Positions 1 to 8,309 of a stretch of 64,000 nt of DNA are shown here, piece after piece. Position 1 is the first letter of the stretch; every line of letters begins with the position of its first letter. This DNA comes from Mogibacterium sp. (GTDB lineage Bacteria; Bacillota; Clostridia; Peptostreptococcales; Anaerovoracaceae), in the NCBI GenBank assembly GCA_017404265.1, contig JAFRCS010000015.1, positions 124,001 to 188,000 of the forward strand. The letters run 5' to 3'. The position numbers were made by a program, and so were the translations under genes. The notes beneath the pieces were generated by a model that was not told where the DNA came from, did no database searches, and worked only from the letters and a program-made list of their open reading frames with translations.

Positions 1-168
1 TTGAATAGATCTTGAAACACCTATGATGATGCCGTCCTTAACGCCGATATTGCCTTCTACAACTTCGCCGGTGAATACGTCGACAATACTGCAGTTTTTG
101 AAAATGAGGTCGGCCTTGACCTTTCCCAGCGCAGCCGGTGCCAGTTTCTTATATGTTTCGTATTTCAA
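1..168 (-). CDS. ade: Adenine deaminase, N-terminal part (cut by window edge)
   Basis: Only the first 56 codons are in the window. The visible residues (ADLIFKNCSIVDVFTGEV followed by EGNIGVKDG) match the opening beta-sandwich of the adenine deaminase family of amidohydrolases, which convert adenine to hypoxanthine and ammonia. The start is a TTG at 168-166, supported by AAAGGAG (175-181) six bases upstream. It is the last visible gene of a minus-strand run after a BMP-type nucleoside/purine ABC transporter, which fits purine salvage. The metal-binding active site lies outside the window, so a related amidohydrolase cannot be fully excluded. Confidence 0.8.
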   Translation of the reverse strand, partial: MKYETYKKLAPAALGKVKADLIFKNCSIVDVFTGEVVEGNIGVKDGIIIGVSRSIQ

Positions 169-194
169 GGTATTCTCCTTTCAGCGTATGAAAT

Positions 195-216
195 GAAAGG
201 CGCTTGCGCGCCTTTC
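195..216. terminator. GC-rich hairpin between transporter permease and ade
   Basis: A 9-bp perfect stem (GAAAGGCGC at 195-203, GCGCCTTTC at 208-216, loop TTGC). A T-run follows on the plus strand (218-223), so as an intrinsic terminator it would act on plus-strand transcripts. On the minus strand, where the flanking genes are read, it is preceded by A's and not followed by a clear T-run, so it may only slow transcription or mark an RNA-processing site before ade. Confidence 0.5.
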
Positions 217-238
217 GTTTTTTATCACCATTAAATAT

Positions 239-1225
239 CTACCGGTCTTCTCTGAAGTACGGAAGTCCGAGTGCTTCAGGAGGCTGGTTCTCGTGCTTGT
301 TCCTCAGGCTGATAGCTATGAGCATGATGATCGTAACAAGGTACGGAAGCATCTTGTAGATCTCTTTCATAGCGAAGTTGGTTCCTGTAGGTATGTACAG
401 ATACAGGATGTACAGTCCGCCAAAGAGGATTGATTCCCAGATAGCCCAGTTCGGACGCCATATCGAGAATATTACGAGTGCGATAGCGAGCCATCCGCGG
501 TCTCCGAATGCGTCGTTCGACCATACGCCGTTGGCGTAGTCCAAAACGTAGAACAGTCCGCCGATTCCCGCGATCATACAGCCTATGCAGATCGAGAAGT
601 ACTTATATCTGTTGATATTGATACCTGCGGCGTCAGCCGTGGCAGGGTTCTCTCCGACAGCTCTCAGCTCGAGTCCCGTACGGGTCTTGTTCAGCATGTA
701 TGCGGTGAAAATTGCTATGATGATCGCCACATATGTCATGAAGCTGTAAGAGAACAGCAGCTCGCCTATGGCTCCGGCCTTGCCGGCAAACGGCAGCGTA
801 GTCTTGAAGGCCTTGCTTGTTGCGGACAGTGTGATCGAAGGAACTTCTGCTCCTGTCAGCTTGATGATGGAACCGCCGAAGAAGTTGCCGAAACCTACTC
901 CGAAGGTCGTCATCGCCAGTCCTGTTACGTTCTGATTGGCTCTGAGAGTTACCGTCAGGAAACAGAATATGAGTCCCATCATCAGCGCTCCCAGCATACA
1001 TGTGATGATCGGTATTATCACGCCTATCACAGGATTGAACGTACCGCCTGAATTCTCATACATGAACGATCCGATTACACCGCTTATGGCTCCGACGTAC
1101 ATTACGCCCGGAATACCGAGGTTAAGGCTGCCGGATTTCTCGTTGAGCGTCTCTCCGACGCAGCCGAGAAGCAGAGGTATGCTCTGCACGATGGCTCTCG
1201 GCAGAAATGTTACTAAACTAAACAT
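239..1225 (-). CDS. BMP-type ABC transporter permease, second subunit (NupQ/YufQ-like)
   Basis: A 328-residue polytopic membrane protein of the BPD_transp_2 type, full length for the family. The motif GENPATADAAGIN near residue 192 corresponds to the cytoplasmic loop that contacts the ATPase in sugar/nucleoside importers. It forms the transmembrane channel with the permease just upstream, whose 3' end overlaps its start by 8 bp, so the two are probably translationally coupled. With a BMP lipoprotein, a double ATPase and ade in the same run, the cargo is most likely a nucleoside or purine base; this is inferred from context, not from binding residues. Confidence 0.88.
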   Translation of the reverse strand: MFSLVTFLPRAIVQSIPLLLGCVGETLNEKSGSLNLGIPGVMYVGAISGVIGSFMYENSGGTFNPVIGVIIPIITCMLGALMMGLIFCFLTVTLRANQNVTGLAMTTFGVGFGNFFGGSIIKLTGAEVPSITLSATSKAFKTTLPFAGKAGAIGELLFSYSFMTYVAIIIAIFTAYMLNKTRTGLELRAVGENPATADAAGININRYKYFSICIGCMIAGIGGLFYVLDYANGVWSNDAFGDRGWLAIALVIFSIWRPNWAIWESILFGGLYILYLYIPTGTNFAMKEIYKMLPYLVTIIMLIAISLRNKHENQPPEALGLPYFREDR

Positions 1226-2342
1226 CTGCAGCCTCCTTTCTGTGCGACTTGCGGAAGTGTATCTGATAGTTGATGAAGAATTCGCTTCCTATAACGAAGA
1301 ACAGGATTATGCCCGTGAGTATGTCTCCGTATGATCTGTTGAGTCCGAATGCCATCGATATCTCGCTTCCGCCCTTGGCCATGAACACCATCAGAAGTCC
1401 TGACAGTATCATTCCGATAGGATTGAAATGCGCCAGCCATGCGACCATGACGCCAAGGAAGCCTTTGCCGCCTTCTATAGTCGTTGTCATGGTATGGTCG
1501 GTACCCGCAACCAGCAGCCAGCCTGTCAGGCCGCAGATGAGTCCGCAAAGGACCAGAGTACGTATTATGACCTTGCTGACATTGATCCCGACGTATCTGG
1601 CCGTGTTCTCGCTCTCGCCTACTACAGAAAGCTCATAGCCGTGTTTGGTGTATTTCAGATAGATGTACATGAAGATGGTCACGATCACGGATACGATAAC
1701 GATCAGCATGTACGGATTATTTGCCAGCGTAGGCAGCCATCCTATGTGGGTAGTCTGGTTGATTACACCGATCTTACCCGCGCCTTTCGGATTCTCCCAT
1801 ATGATGATGAAGTATGCGACTATTTGGGTCGCCACGTAGTTCATCATAAGTGTGAACAGAGTCTCGTTGGTGTTCCATTTAGCTCTGCAGAAAGCCGGGA
1901 TAAACGCCCAAAGCGCGCCGGCAGCAAGCGCTGCGATGAATGAGAGACATATTATTGCTGCACTCGGCAGTTTGCCCGTCATCGTGATCATCACCGCGGT
2001 AGTGGCAAGCACTCCGGCCATTACCTGGCCGCCGCCTCCGAGGTTCCAGAACTTCATCTTGAATGTCGGAGCCAGCGCGACAGCGATAAGCAGCAGCGAA
2101 GCAAGTTCTTTCAGAAGAGCCCACATCTTACGCGGACTCCCGAATGATCCTTCAAACATCTTTGCATAAACAGCGAGAGGATTCAGATGCGTAGTGATCG
2201 TTGTGATGATAGCGCAGAAGATAAGCGCTGCAAGTATGCCTCCCAGCCTGATCGCCCATTCCTGTTTCTTAGGGATCATTTTACGCTTGGTTATGTGGAT
2301 CAATGGTTCCTTGGTTTTCTTATCCAACTGCTTCACCTCCAA
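1218..2342 (-). CDS. BMP-type ABC transporter permease, first subunit (NupP/YufP-like)
   Basis: A 374-residue membrane protein with a charged N-terminal tail (KQLDKKTKEPLIHITKRK) followed by about ten hydrophobic segments. The loop VGESENTARYVGIN near residue 240 is the ATPase-docking motif equivalent to that in its partner permease. The longer N terminus compared with the second permease is usual for the YufP branch. Its start lies 23 bp inside the 3' end of the ATPase gene and its end overlaps the next permease, so the three genes are tightly coupled. Role: half of the transmembrane pore of a nucleoside/purine-type importer. Confidence 0.88.
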   Translation of the reverse strand: MEVKQLDKKTKEPLIHITKRKMIPKKQEWAIRLGGILAALIFCAIITTITTHLNPLAVYAKMFEGSFGSPRKMWALLKELASLLLIAVALAPTFKMKFWNLGGGGQVMAGVLATTAVMITMTGKLPSAAIICLSFIAALAAGALWAFIPAFCRAKWNTNETLFTLMMNYVATQIVAYFIIIWENPKGAGKIGVINQTTHIGWLPTLANNPYMLIVIVSVIVTIFMYIYLKYTKHGYELSVVGESENTARYVGINVSKVIIRTLVLCGLICGLTGWLLVAGTDHTMTTTIEGGKGFLGVMVAWLAHFNPIGMILSGLLMVFMAKGGSEISMAFGLNRSYGDILTGIILFFVIGSEFFINYQIHFRKSHRKEAADV

Positions 2343-3894
2343 GCTTTGTCATGAGGAGACCTACTCCGTTCTTATCCGCCGTTCTGCCGTCCACTATTCC
2401 GCTTACCTTGCCGCCGCAAAGGACCAGTATGCGATCTGACAGCTCAAGCAGTACGTCGAGGTCCTCGCCTACAAATATGACGGCTACTCCGCGTTCCTTC
2501 TGCTGGTTTACCAGGTCGTATATGATATACGACGCGTTGATGTCGAGTCCTCTTACCGCGTAAGCCGACATGAGCACAGTAGGATTCATTGCGATCTCAC
2601 GGCCAACCAGCACCTTCTGTACGTTACCTCCGGAGAGTCTGCGTACCGGTGTTTCAAGGCTCGGAGTCACGACCTCAAGTTCTTCTACGACTTTCTCAGC
2701 AAGGTCTCTAGGAGTCTTGCGGTCGGTGAAACCGGCGATCTTGCCCTTTCTCCTGAATGATCTGAGCATCATGTTGTCAACAAGGTCCATGCTGGCAACG
2801 AGTCCCATGCCCAGTCTGTCTTCAGGGACGAACGCGAGCGAGACTCCTTTGGCATCTATCTCCAGATCGCTCAGCTCGGCAAGATTCGTTTCCGTGCCGT
2901 CGTCCTCAACGTAAATGATCTCGCCTTTTTCTATTGGCTGAAGACCGGCTATCGCCTCAAGCAGTTCCTTCTGGCCGCAGCCGGAGATACCGGCTATGCC
3001 CAGGACTTCGCCTGTGTTCGCGGTGAAGGATACATCATCAAGCTTCAGCAATCCGTCTTCAGATCTTACCGTCAGACCCTTGACCTTGATCCTAGGCTTC
3101 ACGTCATGTGGCTCAGGTCTGTCTATATTGAGTTTGACCTCACGCCCGACCATCATGTTGGTCATTTCCTGAGCGTTGGTCTCCTTTGTAATCAGTGTTC
3201 CGATATATTCGCCCTTGCGAAGTATGGCTACCTTGTCTGAAATAGCCTCTACCTCGTGCAGCTTGTGTGTGATGATGACTACCGTCTTTCCGTCTTCTCT
3301 CATGTTGCGGAGTACCGCAAAGAGTTTTTCGGTCTCCTGCGGAGTCAGTACAGCGGTAGGCTCATCAAGTATAAGTATGTCCGCACCTTTATAAAGGACC
3401 TTTACGATCTCTACTGTCTGCTTCTGAGACACGGACATGTCATAGACCTTCTGATCCGGATCTACATCGAATCCGTAAAGATCGCATATCTCGCGTATCT
3501 TCTTTGACGCTTTCTCGACATCGAGTTTGCTGAATCCCTTGATCTTTTTTCCGTTTTCGGAATCCTGGTCTATGCCGAGTATGATGTTCTGCGCAGCGGT
3601 AAAGACATTGACGAGTTTGAAGTGCTGATGGATCATTCCGATGCCCAGGTCGGATGCGACTTTAGGAGAAGATATAACGACTGGCTCGCCGTCGATATAA
3701 ATCTCGCCTTCATCCGGAAAATAGATTCCCGAGAGCATGTTCATCAGCGTCGTCTTGCCGGAACCGTTCTCTCCGAGGAGCGACAATATCTCTCCGCGGT
3801 AGATATCGAGATCGACATTCTTGTTGGCAGTGATAGTGCCGAATGTCTTGGTAATGTTTCTCATCGAAACTGCGGGTGTTCTGCTGTCTTGCAA
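2320..3894 (-). CDS. BMP-type ABC transporter ATPase, duplicated (NupO/YufO-like)
   Basis: A 524-residue protein with two ABC modules in tandem, as in RbsA- and YufO-like importers. Module 1 has a canonical Walker A (GENGSGKTT, about residue 40), signature SVSQKQ and Walker B LILDEPTAVLTPQE. Module 2 has a degenerate Walker A (GISGCGQKELL), a good signature RRLSGGNVQ, but an unusual Walker B/D-loop (VLMSAYAVRGLDI) without the acidic catalytic residue. Asymmetric sites are normal in this family, so one site probably hydrolyses ATP. The start is a TTG at 3894-3892 with a GAAAGGGGG site just upstream. Confidence 0.9.
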   Translation of the reverse strand: MQDSRTPAVSMRNITKTFGTITANKNVDLDIYRGEILSLLGENGSGKTTLMNMLSGIYFPDEGEIYIDGEPVVISSPKVASDLGIGMIHQHFKLVNVFTAAQNIILGIDQDSENGKKIKGFSKLDVEKASKKIREICDLYGFDVDPDQKVYDMSVSQKQTVEIVKVLYKGADILILDEPTAVLTPQETEKLFAVLRNMREDGKTVVIITHKLHEVEAISDKVAILRKGEYIGTLITKETNAQEMTNMMVGREVKLNIDRPEPHDVKPRIKVKGLTVRSEDGLLKLDDVSFTANTGEVLGIAGISGCGQKELLEAIAGLQPIEKGEIIYVEDDGTETNLAELSDLEIDAKGVSLAFVPEDRLGMGLVASMDLVDNMMLRSFRRKGKIAGFTDRKTPRDLAEKVVEELEVVTPSLETPVRRLSGGNVQKVLVGREIAMNPTVLMSAYAVRGLDINASYIIYDLVNQQKERGVAVIFVGEDLDVLLELSDRILVLCGGKVSGIVDGRTADKNGVGLLMTKLGGEAVG

Positions 3895-4020
3895 AATAAT
3901 ACCCCCTTTCGAAGATCTGATAATCTGCTTTCTTTTAAAACTTGGCCGGTCCCGCCTTCACGAGACCGGCCGATGCTATTAACAGTTATGCTGTTGTACG
4001 GTATCTAAGCAAGCGATCAA

Positions 4021-5241
4021 CTAGAACTTAGTGTCGAGCATGTTGATACCATCGATAGAGATGTTGAAGTACGGAGCCGATCTGTACTCGGATTCATGGA
4101 AGTATCCGTCAGAGATAGCCTCTGTATCCGGTGCAAAGTCAGCATCGGATTCAACGTCAGCCATATACGAATCAAGGTTAGCGCCCTCAACTGTGAATGT
4201 GCTGGTATCGAATACGTGGATCGAGCCGTCCTTGAGTCCTGCCTTAACCTCTTCGAGCTTGGCAGCTGTGCCCTCAGCAGCAACGTCCTCGTTCAGCTCT
4301 GTAAGCTCAACAGAACCTGTATCGATCGTTCCTGTCCAGTTGGTATCAAATGCCTGGCCGTTCTGAACTGCCTCAGCAGCATACTTGAAGTACGGTGCCC
4401 AGTTGATCCTGGATGAGATGATGTAAGTAGTAGGACCTGCTTCCTTTGTGCTTCCGTTGTAGGATACGTTAGGGATCCCTGCGTTCTCGCATGCAGTAGG
4501 AGCTCCGAAAGAGTCAGCGTGCTGTGAGATCAGATCGCATCCGCCCTGGATCAGCTTGTTGGCAGCTTCCTTTTCAGCGGTCTCATCATACCATGAACCT
4601 GTGAATGTAACGTCCATCGTGACATCCGGGCATACGCTCTTTGCGCCGAGATAGAACGATGTGTATCCGGAGATTACCTCAGCATAGGTGAATGCTCCGA
4701 CATATCCCATCTTAGGTGTAGCGCCTTTGAGCTTACCTGCTTCCTTGATCTCGTTGAGCTTCATTCCTGCAGCAACACCTGCGAGGTAACGTCCCTCATA
4801 GATAGCAGCGAAAGCATTGTGATAGTTGTCCTGTCCGGCTACGAGAGCCTTGTCGCCTGTGCAGCTTACGAACTGAACATCAGGGAACTCTGTTGCGGCC
4901 TGGAGCATATAGTCCTGATGACCGTACGAGTCGGAGAAGATCAGTTTGCAGCCGGAATCAGCAAGCTCTGCAGCTGCGTCGTAGCACTCCTGACCTTCAG
5001 GAACGCCCGTCTTGATCATGTACTGATCTTCACTGAGTCCCAGTTCTCCCATGGCCTCTTTGAATCCGTTGATGAAGTTGAGGTCATAAGTGGAGTTCTC
5101 ATCGTGGAGGCAGATCAGAGCGACCTTGAAGTCACCGGCATCGCCGCTTTCTTCACCGCCGCCACCGCCGCCGCAGGCTGCCAGCATTGGCATCATAACC
5201 ATTACTAAGCAAACGATAAAAGCAATAAGTTTCTTCTTCAT
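4021..5241 (-). CDS. BMP family substrate-binding lipoprotein
   Basis: A 406-residue secreted lipoprotein: positively charged start MKKK, hydrophobic core and lipobox LAAC with the lipidated cysteine at residue 23, then a glycine linker. The mature part is the Bmp (PF02608-type) fold, with characteristic stretches such as FINGFKEAMGELG and YEGRYLAGVAAG near residue 140. It captures the cargo outside the membrane and delivers it to the permease pair encoded downstream. BMP proteins of this type bind purine nucleosides in several bacteria; the adenine deaminase in the same run favours a purine ligand. First gene of the operon, behind a good promoter. Confidence 0.9.
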   Translation of the reverse strand: MKKKLIAFIVCLVMVMMPMLAACGGGGGGEESGDAGDFKVALICLHDENSTYDLNFINGFKEAMGELGLSEDQYMIKTGVPEGQECYDAAAELADSGCKLIFSDSYGHQDYMLQAATEFPDVQFVSCTGDKALVAGQDNYHNAFAAIYEGRYLAGVAAGMKLNEIKEAGKLKGATPKMGYVGAFTYAEVISGYTSFYLGAKSVCPDVTMDVTFTGSWYDETAEKEAANKLIQGGCDLISQHADSFGAPTACENAGIPNVSYNGSTKEAGPTTYIISSRINWAPYFKYAAEAVQNGQAFDTNWTGTIDTGSVELTELNEDVAAEGTAAKLEEVKAGLKDGSIHVFDTSTFTVEGANLDSYMADVESDADFAPDTEAISDGYFHESEYRSAPYFNISIDGINMLDTKF

Positions 5242-5279
5242 AAAAATATCCTCCTGTTTTCACACACATATGGATAGTG

Positions 5280-5322
5280 ATCTGCCCCGTTCAAAGAACA
5301 TTTCCCGAACGTATCAGCAGAT
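5280..5322 (-). promoter_or_regulatory. Possible structured 5' leader of the BMP operon
   Basis: In the untranslated leader there is a nested hairpin: outer stem 5280-5285 with 5317-5322 (6 bp) and inner stem 5288-5292 with 5307-5311 (5 bp). I could not match it to the purine riboswitch three-way junction. It may be a leader structure or chance. Confidence 0.25.
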
Positions 5323-5339
5323 TAGTTTATGATGACCTA

Positions 5340-5368
5340 ATTATAATTCTTAAAATCCGTAAAGACAA
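5340..5368 (-). promoter_or_regulatory. Sigma-A-type promoter of the BMP transporter operon
   Basis: On the minus strand TTGTCT (5368-5363) and a perfect TATAAT (5345-5340) are separated by 17 bases. Transcription would begin around 5333, giving a leader of about 90 bases before the BMP lipoprotein start at 5241. Confidence 0.65.
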
Positions 5369-5424
5369 TAAAAATTGTTAAAACTGTTTTACGTTTTGAA
5401 TTAAGCAAATACCTGTCTGAAACG

Positions 5425-5460
5425 AACAAAGGAGGCTGCGGGAATGCAGTCTCCTTTGTT
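5425..5460 (-). terminator. Intrinsic terminator after the PLP-enzyme gene
   Basis: Long near-perfect inverted repeat: AACAAAGGAG (5425-5434) pairs with CTCCTTTGTT (5451-5460), and the stem continues inward through CTGC/GCAG. It lies 13 bases past the stop of the PLP-enzyme gene and upstream of the BMP promoter, separating the two units. Confidence 0.7.
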
Positions 5461-5473
5461 ATTTAACACAGTT

Positions 5474-6946
5474 TTACAGTTTCTTGAGCAGGCCTGTAGC
5501 CTCGTTGAACTCGTTGATGAGTTCATCGACTTTCTCTCTCTCTTTTCTGAGCGCGCCCCAGGTATTCGCTTCGTCGTACCACAGTGCGTTGATCTCATCA
5601 ACAGTCTTGCCCTGCTGCTCGACCCATGTATAGTACTTGAGGTTGTGGATCCTCTTGCGATCCTTGTAGGTCAGCTCCATAAGGTTGTCATCCTTCTCGT
5701 CAAGGATGTGCTTGTTGTAGTGGAGAGCAGCCTTCTCGTGAGTGTACTCACCCTGCTCATCCTGGAGCTCCTTGATCCTGGACTGATACATTACCGCAGA
5801 GTCTGTCATTACCGTTGCCAGTACATCATTCTCTGTAAGTTCATAGTACTTAGCCATCTTGATGCAGCAGAGCAGGTTTGCTATGCCGCTGATGCCGAAG
5901 TATCCGAGAAGATCGACGAGTTCAGGATCGACTCCCTGCTCCTTGAGGTAATCGCGGCCGACTTTCTCGTTGAAGAGTCTGAGGAGGTTCTGGGAATCCT
6001 CATCATCGATGGCGATGACCATATCAGTGTTCTTGATGTTGTGGATCCAAGGAACGTGCTTGTCGCCGATACCTTCAATGCGGTGTGCGCCGAATCCGTT
6101 GTCGAGGAGTGTCGGGCACTGGAGAGCTTCGCCTACTGCGAGCTTGGCTGTCGGGTAGAGTTCTTTCAGTCTGTCGCCGGAAGCCATTGTGCCTGCCGAG
6201 CCGGATGTGAAGGCAGCGCCTGCAAATCTGTCGCCAGGTCTCTTCATCTCTTCGAATGCCTCTGCTATGGCATTACCTGTTACATTGTAGTGCCACATGT
6301 AGTTGCCCATCTGCTCGAACTGGTTGAGGATCCATACGTCTTCTCTTGTAGCTCTCAGTTCGTGAGTCTTGTCGAAGATCTCCTTAACGTTGGACTCTGT
6401 ACCAGGTGTCGCGATGACTTCGCTGGCAACGTTCTTGAGCCAGTCGAATCTCTCGCGGCTCATGCCCTCAGGCAGGATGGCTACGGAATAAACTCCAAGG
6501 AGAGCGCTGTCGAATGCGCCGCCTCTGCAGTAGTTGCCCGTCGAAGGCCATACAGCCTTGTGATAGCCTGTGTCGAACTGGCCTGTTACGAGTTCAGGCA
6601 CGAGGCAGCCGTAGGAAGCTCCTACCTTGTGGCAGCCTGTCGGGAACCACTTGCCGATCATGCAGATGATGCGGCATTTCACGCCTGAGAGTTCTGGAGG
6701 GATAACGATGTAGTTAGGACCGTGGAAGAGTCCGCCGGAATCCTTCTGCTCGTTCTTCCATGTGATACGGAAAAGGTTTACAGGATCGATGTCCCAAAGA
6801 CCAACGCCTTTCAGCTTTTCAAGGATCTTTTCAGGGACCTTCTCCGGATGCATCTGCTGATCGATGGTCGGCAGGATGATGTTCTGGGCCTTAGCACGCT
6901 CGATGTTGTTCTTCAAGCCCTTTTCATAGATAGTGAGATCAAGCAT
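5474..6946 (-). CDS. PLP-dependent fold-type II enzyme, function unassigned
   Basis: A 490-residue protein of the tryptophan-synthase-beta/cysteine-synthase fold. Visible landmarks are CHKVGASYG around residue 107 (candidate PLP-binding lysine), the substrate loop STGNYCRGG around 137, and a glycine-rich phosphate loop SGSAGTMASGD. It is longer than ordinary cysteine synthases (about 310) and has a charged C-terminal helical tail. Good GGAGG site before the ATG. The next gene upstream is a second fold-II enzyme, so they may act on related hydroxy- or amino-acid substrates. Family members are usually annotated only as PLP-dependent lyase beta subunits; I cannot choose a reaction. Confidence 0.75.
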   Translation of the reverse strand: MLDLTIYEKGLKNNIERAKAQNIILPTIDQQMHPEKVPEKILEKLKGVGLWDIDPVNLFRITWKNEQKDSGGLFHGPNYIVIPPELSGVKCRIICMIGKWFPTGCHKVGASYGCLVPELVTGQFDTGYHKAVWPSTGNYCRGGAFDSALLGVYSVAILPEGMSRERFDWLKNVASEVIATPGTESNVKEIFDKTHELRATREDVWILNQFEQMGNYMWHYNVTGNAIAEAFEEMKRPGDRFAGAAFTSGSAGTMASGDRLKELYPTAKLAVGEALQCPTLLDNGFGAHRIEGIGDKHVPWIHNIKNTDMVIAIDDEDSQNLLRLFNEKVGRDYLKEQGVDPELVDLLGYFGISGIANLLCCIKMAKYYELTENDVLATVMTDSAVMYQSRIKELQDEQGEYTHEKAALHYNKHILDEKDDNLMELTYKDRKRIHNLKYYTWVEQQGKTVDEINALWYDEANTWGALRKEREKVDELINEFNEATGLLKKL

Positions 6947-7055
6947 TTTGTACCTCCGTGAAAATATAGTAATAACTGTGTATTTCTAAAGTGTTTTTTG
7001 ATATCTAGTATATTTTTATGATGCCAAAAACATTTTTATATGTCAACAAAGAAAT

Positions 7056-8288
7056 CTATTTGTTGAGCTCTTCGTAGACCTTGCGGAACTTGTCGATATC
7101 CGGTTCAAGTTTGATCGGCTCTCCTGCCGCTTTGATGCCGTTTGCGGTGTCCTTCAGACCGTTGCCGGTGACTATGGCTACCACTGTCGCGTCAGCAGGT
7201 ATCTTCCCTTCTCTGCAAAGCTTTGAAAGGCCCGCCATTCCGGTCACGCCCGCAGGCTCTCCGAATACTCCGCACTCGCGTCCTGTCACTCTCATGGCCT
7301 CGAGTATCTCGTCATCGGTGACTTCCACAGGGATGCCGCCCGACTCGATGATCGCAGCTATTGCCTTGTCTGCGTTGCGCGGCACTCCGACAGAGATCGA
7401 ATCGGCCAGAGTGTTCTCTTCCATAGGCTCCCAAGGCTCGCCTGTACGTACCGCCCTGTTGATAGGGCATGTGTTGACGGACTGAACCGAGATCAGCTTA
7501 GGAAGCTTGTCGGTGAATCCGGCTTCGTAGAGGTCCTTGAAGCCTTTCCAGACTCCTGCGATGGTGCATCCGTCCCCTACGGAAAGCGCCACATAATCAG
7601 GGATCTTCCATCCGAGCTGCTCGGCTATCTCAAGAGCAACTGTCTTCTTGCCTTCCATAAGGTAGCAGTTGATCGCTGCGTTCCTGTTGTACCATCCGTA
7701 TTCATTGATGGCGTCTTTTGAAAGTTCAAATGTCTCCTCGTAGTTGCCCTTGACAGAGATGACCGTGGCGCCGAAGATCAGCAGCTGAGCTACCTTTCCG
7801 ATCGGTGCTCTTTCAGGAACGAAGATGTAAGTCTTGAGTCCCGCTGCCGCTGCATTGCCGGCAAGTGAGCTTGCGGCGTTGCCTGTTGACGAGCAGGCGA
7901 TGGTGTCGTAGCCCGCTTCTATCGCCTTGGCTACTCCCATAGAGCTGGCTCTGTCCTTGAGGGATGCTGTCGGGTTGAGTCCGTCGTCCTTGAGCCAGAA
8001 CTTGCGGATACCCAGTTTCTCTGCCATGCGGGGTTCCTCATAGAGCGGCGACCAGCCTACTCTGAGAGGCGGTTGTACTGTGTCTTCCTCGACCGGGAGG
8101 AACGGGCGATAGCGCCACATAGTGTAGTTGTCGCTCGCCTCGATGTCCGCCGGGCTGAAGTTCTTTTTGATGTAATCGTAATCATAGACTACATCCAGAA
8201 TGCCTCCGCACTCGCATGTGGTGGCGTCAGGGAGCGCTTCGTACTCCTTGCCGCACTTAATGCATTTAAGACATTTTACGTTTTTCAT
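7056..8288 (-). CDS. thrC: Threonine synthase or related fold-II PLP lyase
   Basis: A 410-residue protein beginning with a small zinc-ribbon-like segment (CIKCGKEYEALPDATTCEC), followed by the PLP-binding motif NPTASLKDRASS near residue 107, the substrate loop SSTGNAASSLAGNA and the phosphate-binding SVGDGCTIAG. The layout is that of threonine synthases with an N-terminal cysteine motif, which turn O-phosphohomoserine into threonine. The motif reads TASLKDRA where classic enzymes have TGSFKDRG, so a sister activity such as another beta/gamma-replacement lyase is possible. The 110 bases to the next gene downstream contain a TTGACA (7041-7046, minus strand), which may be the -35 of a separate promoter for that gene. 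Confidence 0.72.
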   Translation of the reverse strand: MKNVKCLKCIKCGKEYEALPDATTCECGGILDVVYDYDYIKKNFSPADIEASDNYTMWRYRPFLPVEEDTVQPPLRVGWSPLYEEPRMAEKLGIRKFWLKDDGLNPTASLKDRASSMGVAKAIEAGYDTIACSSTGNAASSLAGNAAAAGLKTYIFVPERAPIGKVAQLLIFGATVISVKGNYEETFELSKDAINEYGWYNRNAAINCYLMEGKKTVALEIAEQLGWKIPDYVALSVGDGCTIAGVWKGFKDLYEAGFTDKLPKLISVQSVNTCPINRAVRTGEPWEPMEENTLADSISVGVPRNADKAIAAIIESGGIPVEVTDDEILEAMRVTGRECGVFGEPAGVTGMAGLSKLCREGKIPADATVVAIVTGNGLKDTANGIKAAGEPIKLEPDIDKFRKVYEELNK

Positions 8289-8309
8289 GGATGCTCCTGC
8301 TCCTTTCGT

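Noticed and set aside
5242..5330. Purine riboswitch before the BMP operon
   Set aside because: The conserved loop sequences and three-way junction of the purine aptamer are not present; only a simple nested hairpin is seen.
5444..6688. Long plus-strand open frame of 414 codons
   Set aside because: It lies wholly opposite the PLP-enzyme gene, is rich in Cys/Val/Leu as expected from antisense reading of a GC-biased gene, and matches no family.
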